A stretch of DNA of 64,000 nucleotides from Clostridia bacterium (GTDB taxonomy: Bacteria; Bacillota; Clostridia; Christensenellales; CAG-917): positions 31,138 through 95,137 of the forward strand of contig JAFZMH010000004.1 of NCBI GenBank assembly GCA_017553325.1, written 5' to 3'. The notes below the pieces were generated by a model that was given only the letters and a program-made list of their open reading frames with translations, was not told the DNA's origin and ran no database searches. The first letter of the stretch is position 1, and every line of letters starts with the position of its first letter. Below, in pieces: positions 30,301 to 39,300 of this stretch. A program made the translations under genes and the position numbers.

Positions 30301-33300
30301 CCGCTTTCGGTGTTTTGAGTGGACGTAGCGTAGCCGACAATACCGCCCACGCTGTTCTTGAAGGTGTTAATGGTTGCGTTTTTGACTTCGCAATTAATGA
30401 AGTTGATCTCTGCGCCCGTGACGTTTTGCGCCGTACCGTTCTTGTCGTAGCCTGCGGTGTCTGCAACGCCAGCGATACCACCGACGTAGCCTGACGGGTT
30501 ATAGCCCGAGGCGTTGGCTACTACCGTGAGTGCATTGCTGTCGTCATAGCCTGCGGAGCAACCTTCAAGCTTGGTGCCTGCGCCCGCCCTGCCGACGATA
30601 CCGCCGACGGACACGACGTGCGACGAATTGGTTGAGTTCGTGTACGCTTTGATTGAGCCGGAAACCGCAAGGTTCTTGATCGTCGCGTTCGAGACCTTGG
30701 TGAACAAGCCGACGTCCATGCCGGTTGTCCCGCCGATTTGAATGTTGACGCCTTTCACGAGTCCGCCGTGAGCGTTGAGAGTGCCCATGAACAGAGTCTT
30801 GTGCCCAACGTAGCTTATCGGCCATAAGCGACTCGTTTCGATGGTCGCGCCGCTTGACATCGAGGTTGCGGTGTCACTGTTGTAATAGTAGTTTTTATTC
30901 TGCCAAGCCGTACGTTTATTATTGTACGATTTACTGTCGCCTGCCACTAAATCGCCTTGCGATATAACCGCGCCTTTCTCAAACAGGAAGTAGCTCTTGC
31001 CCGTCACGTAAGACGAACCTGTTGGTGTCGTTATGCCTTTGTAAGCATTACCAATATATACATTATTTTCATTATATTTATAATCATCATTTGCATCTAC
31101 AGGAAGATTTATACCGAGAACCGTCTCGTTTTTGACGTTGTTGCTCTCGCCTTGGACGTCGCCGGTTGCTGAAGAGTTTGCAAAATCTACATAGATTTTG
31201 TTGAAATCATAATAACAACTGCCCACCGACGCGGACGTCAAAGCCGTCATGCCCATAAGGTGTATGCCGTCTCGAATTATGTACGGTGAATACTGTCCGC
31301 CTGCCTGTTGAGGCACGAACTCTTGATACATGTTCCTGCCGTAAGAAGTCGATAGCATCGACATACTCTTCTTCGTGCCCAAAGTGAAGATTGCAAGTTG
31401 AGGCAAGCATCCGTAGATGTAAACCCAACCGTTGAGAGTGCCCGCTTTAAAACTGGAATTATACTGTGGGGAGAATTCGTTGGACGTATTCTTGATGCTG
31501 TTGCCGTTTGAATCTATGAGAGTTGCCGCACTCGACGCAGTCACGTGACCGGAAGCACTGCCCTTACCAGTGACTTGTCCTCCTGCAATCCAGTTGCCAT
31601 CGGGAGCGATTGCTCCGTCGCTTCTCATAAGTGCAGTCATATCGGCAAGCGAGCAAATACGTCCGCTTGACATTTGATCCGTATTGTCATAAGTGCCGAG
31701 GTTGGAATATTTCTTTCCGCTTTCTCTCTTTGCATTGTAATAGCAGTTCGGAGCGGAATAGCAGTTTGTGATTGTGAGGGCGGCGTTTATCTCACTTGAA
31801 TAGTCTGCCCAATCGATAAAGCCCATGATTGAGCCACCCATTTTGAGAGCGTTGTCAGGCCAAGTACTGACCGCGGCGCATCTTCTTGTTGCCGGAGCTT
31901 GAATCAAGCCCGTATTATAACATTCCGTAATAGTTATTGTTCTATAACTACCATTTGAACCTGCAGGTTGCGCGTGCGCTACTATACCGCCGACACGCAC
32001 AACCCAGAGACCTGCATAGCCGTCGCCGCCGTGAGCGATAACGTCCGCAGTGTTGTAGCAATAGGCGATTTTGCCAGAGCCGAACACACCGACTATACCG
32101 CCTGCCATAGAGCCTGAAGTACGGTTGACGCCGTTGGTCATCCAACCTTGGATGCACTTGTTGCTGTCACCGCCCGTTTGAACCAAGCCCTTGTTGTAGC
32201 AATATGCGATTGTTGAATCGACGCCGCAGTCGGTCTGGTCGGGGTTGCCACCGAACCAACTTTTGAGCGGTTTATAAGTGCCGACGCTTCCGACTAGTCC
32301 ACCCGCAATACTGCCGTATGCGGTGATCGTCGCTTCGTTGTAGCAACCATACATATTGAGTGCCGCGCTTGAACCCGCCGTCTTGCCGACGATACCGCCG
32401 ACGTAGTTAAGGCAGTTGTAGGTGCCCTTTTGTTCGTATGCGCAGTATGACCAAAGGTACTGTGCAACGACCGTGACGTTGGATGCTTCGTTTGCGTCCG
32501 TATTGTAGCCGGAATCTCCGGTGATAGCGCCCGTGTTGGCGCAGTTGTAGATGTTGAGAGTCTTTGTAGACCTTCCGACGATACCGCCGAGGTTTTGCGG
32601 ACCGCGCACAGTGCCGTCGTTTCTGCAGCTGTCAAGAACAGTATTGCCCTTGACGTTGCCGATGAAACCACCAGTACCGCCGTCAAAGTCAAGCACTGCG
32701 TCGCCTACGTTCGGTTGATCCGAATCGGAATACGCTCCGGCTGCTTCGTAAGAACGCATTGCACCCTTGTTGATGCAGTCGATGATGGTAACCGTGAGTC
32801 CATCGCTGACGAAACCGACGAAACCGCCGACGTTTCTATAGCCTGTGACGGCAGCCGAGTTTGTGCAGTTGACAAACTTGACGCTGCCAAACGGCTTGCC
32901 AACGAAACCTGCAACGTCCCAGCCGTTCGATTGACCTGCCGAAACCGTGTGATTGCCGGATTCGCTGTCAGTATCACCTGTGGATTCAGACGTAACGGTT
33001 TTGATTGTTCCACTGACTGTCAAATTCTTGAAAGTCGCACCCGCAGCGTTCGGGAAAAGGCTGAGGCGCGCGCCACTTGAACCTCCAACCGATGCATTCA
33101 CCTCAATAGTATGTCCGTCGCCATCAAAGGTGCCACGGAAATTTATAGTATGATTATCCTTGGTTTGTCCATCGGTGGTATAGTCGCCTGCGAGTTCAGA
33201 TGAAGAGACCTTGTTGGATCCCGTCAAATTGGTTGTGAGTTTGACGTATTTGCCTTCATAACTTGTTCCGCCCCTAACCGCTTGTGCAAACGAGGTCCAT

Positions 33301-36300
33301 TGCCCCTTGGTTGAGATGATATAAGGCGTTTCCTGAGAACCGATGTCGAAATCTTTGTTGTACTCGCCGATTTTGAAGCCCGAGTTTTTGATATACGTAA
33401 TACCTTCGGCATGGGAGATATAACCGTTGTTAATAGTTTCGTTTCCCGTCTTATTGTCATAGTACGCCTTATCTGCGGTCGCCTTGTAGGCCGCATCGTT
33501 TGCCGGCGCAATATAGTGGTCCGTGAGGTTTTTCTTTGCGGCGGTACTGTTGTTCGTACCCGAGAATGGCGGAACGTTTTTGAACGTGATAGGCTGAATT
33601 GCTATGCTGAACGATTTCTTGCTCATAGCCAGCTTGAGGTAAACCACGTTGTTAGTGGAATCCTTTGCCGCGAATTCGTCGATACTGTAGGTTTCTTCGT
33701 TGCCGGTCGCGTTGTAGATGACGAGTTGATGACATGTTAACGACGCGAAATTTGGCAAACCGCAGGCAACGGAGATATAACCTGCTCCGCCCGCGAGTTC
33801 CTTCGTCACCTCTTGCTTGTTGGCGGCAACGGACCCCATGAGACCGACCATCTGCGCGACCTCTTCAAACGTCGGGACGAAATTGTACACGAGGTTGCTT
33901 GCTCCGCCGGAGCTGTAGCCGGATATAATGATGACGCCCCTGCCTCTCGACTCGTCGATATAGTCGGTGTAAGGCATGGCTGTCGTACCTTTCTTTTGTT
34001 CCTCCGTAGCGTTGTTTACGGGGTCGACGTACGCCTTGTGATAGATTGCCCAAGAATCGGTGATCGTACCGCCGTTCTTGCTTCCGACGACGCCGCTCTT
34101 TGTGGCTTGAGCGGAAACGTCTTTGAAGGTCATGCCGAGACCGACGGAGTTTTTGAGCAAACCGCCCGTCATAAATCCGACGAGACCGCCGACGTTGGTC
34201 GTGCCGACGACGTGGCTGTAGGAGTACGGAGTATTTACGTTTCTTGTAATCGTTGCGAAGAAGCTGTTGTTGATTTCGGTGTTGCCTTCCAGCCTGCCGA
34301 CGAGACCGCCGACGTTTTGGACGCCCCAAACGCCGCAGTCGCCGTAGCTATCGCCCGTATTTGCACCGCTTGCGAAGACGCGGGTCATCGTACTGGTGTT
34401 CTGCGCGCCGGTGATTGCGCCGACGAGACCGCCGACGTTTCTGCCGTACGTACCGGACGAACCGCTGGCTTTGATTTTGCTGTCGTTGGTGCCGCTGTAG
34501 ACTGCGATATCACCCGAGAGCGTCGTATATGCGCCCGGGAGTTGCGCGTTTTCAAATTCGATACGCGCGCCAAACGCAGAGGTATCGTCCGCCGCCACGC
34601 AGCCGATTAGACCGCCGACGTAGTTTTTGCCCGAAATATTCTGTTCGTTTTGCGCCGTGCCGAAGAGTGCGTTCGTCGCATTGTACGTCGGGTTGAAGAG
34701 GACGGTGTTGCCGTCTGCCTTCGGATAGTACGGAGATTCGGCGGCGCGGTCCGAAGCCAAGACGCCGCTCGGCAAAACAACGTGAGAGCCGATGTCCGCG
34801 TTTATGCTTTGAGAGTCGACGCCCATAAAGCCGATGAGACCACCGACGAAGTTTCCGGTCGCGGTGATAGAGCCCGTACTCTCGCTGTATTTGGTGTTGA
34901 ATTTTACGGTGTTGCCGAATATCGTCGAGTCTGACGACAGATATGAGCCTGCCTTCGGGGTGACGAAACCGACGATACCGCCGACGTAGTTGCCGACGCC
35001 GGAGACCGTAGTCCAAGCAGTTGCCGAGAAATAGCCGCCGGGCATTACGCTGACGATGTTGGCGTTTTCACCGAGTATGCCGACGAGACCGCCCCAATAG
35101 TTGACGGTTGCCGAAGAGTTGAATACACCGCCCTTGTTTTGGCTGTTGACAGTGTCCTTCGTGTTGACCTTGAAATAGTAGCCCGTGTCGATGTTTGATT
35201 CGAGCGCGATTGCGACCTTGGCGGCATAGCCGACCAAACCGCCGACGACGCTGCCCGAAGCGCCGTTGTTCATAACGCAGGCGTAGACGTTGGTGTAGCC
35301 GTTTGACGCGCCTATCTTTATCATGCTGTCGTTGGCAGTGTTGCCGTCGTTGTTTTCATAGCCTGTGCCCACGACGTAGCCGAACAAACTGCCGACGTAG
35401 TTTTTGCCTTTGATATACGTTCTGTTTGAAGGCAAGTCTGCCGCTGTTGACGGAGACGCGCCGTTGTAGCGCAGAATCGGCGTGAAGTTGATGGCCTTTG
35501 TCGTCTCGAACTTGCCGACGTATCCACCGACGTAGCTGACGCCGCTGACGTTTGTATTGACTCTTGAAGCGTTGGTGATTTCGTTCTGTCCGCCGCTTGC
35601 GAGCATACCCGCGAGACCGCCGACGTAGCTTGAACCGACGATACTCCAAGTACTGCTACCGGACGGAGCGATAAACTTGACGCCGTCGAGTGTGACGTAC
35701 TTGCCGTAGCCGATGATACCGCCGACGTAGTTTTTGCCCTCCGCGGTCACGGTTGACGCGCCCGAAAGCTTGATGTTTTTGATTGTAAACAACTTGCTGC
35801 CCGACGAGTATTGTCCGACGAGACCGCCGACGTATGCGCCGTCTGAGGACACTTGAAGTCCCGATATGGTTATTTCGTTATTATCGCCGAGCGTCTGCAC
35901 GTAGCTGGAACTCAATATGCCGAAGAACCCGCCCGTGTAGTTTCCAGTGCCACCCGTGACGTGCAAATTGTTCGCGACTTTGAGCCCCGTGAAATGGTTT
36001 GCGGCGGCAGGCTGATAATAGCCTACGATACCGCCCGTCCAAGTGTCGGAGCCACCCGTGACGTTGCCGTTGTTTATGTTGTATTGATTGCCGTTAAGCT
36101 TGATTGAAGCGGTGGCTCTGCCGACGAGACCGCCGACGGCTTTGTTGCCCTCGACCGTGCCGTCGTTGACTACGCCGACCATAGAGCCCACGGCATAGCC
36201 CAAAATTCCGCCTACGTTCTCGTTGCCGGAGACCGCGCCGTAATTACGCACGAGAATGGTATTGCTCGTGCCGGAAATATTGACCGCGCCGTAGCCCACA

Positions 36301-39300
36301 ACGCCGCCCACGTAATCGTGACCGGTGACGTTGACGCGGTTTATCACGTCGTAAATTCTGGTGTTGTTTGCCGCATAACCGACGAGAGAGCCGACGTAGT
36401 CGCTCGTGCCCGTCATATTTATCGAACCGCTCGTGGCGGGTTTCAATTCGAAGTTGAATAGAGTCGCCCCGCTCGTATAGCCGAACAAGCCGACGTAGTT
36501 CATATCCGCGCCCTGCAGATTGAGTTTTATTCTGTCATAGCTGCCGCTCTTGTTTCCGTTGAACCAGCCCGCGAAATAGTGGTTGCTGTCTCTGCCGATA
36601 GGCACGAAGCCGGTGTCTAAATTCGCCACCAACGTAGGCAGCGTGTTGCCGAGTTCGTCCGAGAATTTGAAATAGCCGTTTTGATAGGAAGTCGCCGTGA
36701 TGCTGGGAGCCACGTTATCGTTCAAAGACGTAAGGCTGTTCCAGGCGTCTGCGCCGTTTACGATTGCGCTGAGACGGAGGAGATGCTCGTAGGTCTCGAT
36801 GATGAACGGGTTGTTTGAAGTGCCCCAATCGTAGTTCTTCGTGCCTTCTTGAGATTTCAGGAAGTCTCCGCCGAAGTCACTGCGCATTACGGTGTATCTG
36901 ACGTACACCGAACCCGCGTAGTTGCCTCTACCCGTAAGCTTGACTGTGACGTCTTTGCTTCCGACGGTATCGCCTGCTTGCAAGACCATATTGCCCAATT
37001 TTAATTCAGGCTTGAAGCCCTTGAGTCCCATATCAACGTCGTTTTCAGTCACGGTTTCAATATAGAAATCGTTGTTCATATCGGACGTGCGCTTATAAAA
37101 CTGACTTGGCATTACTAACGCGGATTTCGTTACGCCTTCATAAAGATGATACAACCCAGGGGTGTTTTCATCTTCATAATAGAATTCGAAATTTCTTCCC
37201 TCAATAGTGGTATCGTCATATATATCCCCGATGACCGACATCGAGCTATACGTGTTCGTACTCGCCGTCAAAGCATAGACGCTTGAAGAACTGTCGTATC
37301 TGAAATACAGTTTGAAATAGTCCGGGCACTCGCTTGCGATATAGACGAGCGCGGGGCTTGCGGATTGCGCTTGGTTTGCGGTTGCATAGACGGACGAATA
37401 ATTGAGAGACCAGTCGTTGTTGTTTTGATACCATGACTGAACGTCCTTTGCTTTTCCGCTGTTGGTGACCTGCGTCGCCTCGTTTGAATAGCCGAACGCA
37501 AACATACTCGCGTTCGTTGTGAGCGAACGCGCGGCGATTGTAAAGGAGAACGTGATAGAATTGACCTCGCTTCCGCTCACGCCGTATTTGAGCGCGTAGT
37601 TGGTCGTGTCGTTGAGTTCTATCTTAAAGGTGTAGTTGCCGGCGTTGGTTGCCTTGAAGGAGCCGGAGCTGAATTTTACGGCAGGGTCGCCGTAATAGGT
37701 GTTGTTTATCTTGAACGGCGTTGCGCCGAACACGGCGTTTTGAATGGTCGCGTTGGACGTGAGGTCCGCATACGTGTCCGTATTATTATTGTATTTCACG
37801 TACACGTGCGAAAGCCCTTGCGCGATACCTTTATATTTGAAGTTGGTGTTGTTTTGAGTCGTAAGTCCCGTCGCCTCGCTCTCGTATGCCATCCAAAGGT
37901 TGGACACCGTGAAAACACGCTTGGTAATCGTAAAGTTGGCTTGCGCGACCACGCCGATCTTTTCGCCGTTTAGGTATACGACAGCCGAATGCGTGTACGA
38001 ACCCGCGGCGGTTGGCATCGGAGTCGCCGAGTCGTCGAGCCAGTGGTCCGCATATTCAATCGTCGTCTCATAATAGTCGTTCGGATCCTGCGAGCCGTCC
38101 GGACCGCTTATCTTCATAAAGTAGCGCACCGTTCCCGTATAGCTCGGCGATACAGGCAGTTCTCTGAACACGCCCGTTGCCGTATAGCTTGCTCCGCCGT
38201 AGGTCTCCACAACCGAGTACGGAGCGGAAATCGGAACGGTCACCGCAATTCCCTGCGGAGCGTTGTTGTACTCCGCCGTCGTGAAACCGTTGGTGGTGAT
38301 TGCCTGATCCGATACGTAGAGGGTTGCGCCCAAGTTGCCGAGCGACGCTTCGTAAAGCACGGTGACGCCGTCTGCGTCGTCATAATCTTTGAGGACGGAG
38401 GTCGGCGTAAAGTAGTTGTTGTTGACGTTTGTCGTCGCGCTCGTGCGAGAGGAGAAATAGTGCCCCGACGCTTTGGCTATCTTGACCGCAAAGCCGTCGA
38501 TGTTGTACAAAGGCTCATTGGCCGGATTGGCGTTTGCTGCGCTGAGCGTGGCGGTATTCGGCCAAGTTGTAGGACTTGGGCTGCTTCCCGAGGAGGTGTA
38601 CGGAATGAGGTAAGCCGAATCAATGGACGGCAAAACCGCCGCCTTCGGGTTGTTGCCCGTCAGGTGACTTGCGTCTCTATAAATGCTCCAGCATCCGGTG
38701 GGAGTGTACGTCGTGTTCGCCGTACCGCTGAAACCTTGCGCTACGTTGTTGATTGCAAAACAGGACGTGAAGACGTTCGCGGGGTTCGAGGTGTTGGTGC
38801 CGAGAATCGCGCCCGTAGAACCGGATGCACCTGTGACCGTCGATTTGTCGTTTACGCAGTATTGCACTGTGGAACTGGTCACCGCCAAGTTGCCGATGAT
38901 ACCGCCGACGTTCGCCACTCCGCTTTGACCTATCGTCCCCGTTGTGATGTAGCAATGGTTGACGTTGATGCCTGCCGTTGCCGTACGCCCCAAGATACCG
39001 CCCGAGTTTGTCGCCGTTTTGACGTTTGCGGTGTTGGTGCAACCTTTGATCGTGCCCGCCCATACGCCTGCGATACCGCCCGCGTCTTGACCGGTGCCCG
39101 TCACGTTGCCTTGGTTGCTGCAACCCAAGATTGTGGATGTGCCCGAAGAGATATTTCCGACGATACCGCCGAGTTGACTTGCGCCGGTCACGGTTCCCGC
39201 GCTGTAGTTTGTACAACGCGAAATAGTCGCGAGGGTATAGCCTGCGATGCCGCCGACGTTGACCGCTCCGCTCTTGCCGATTGCGCCTTTGTTCGTACAA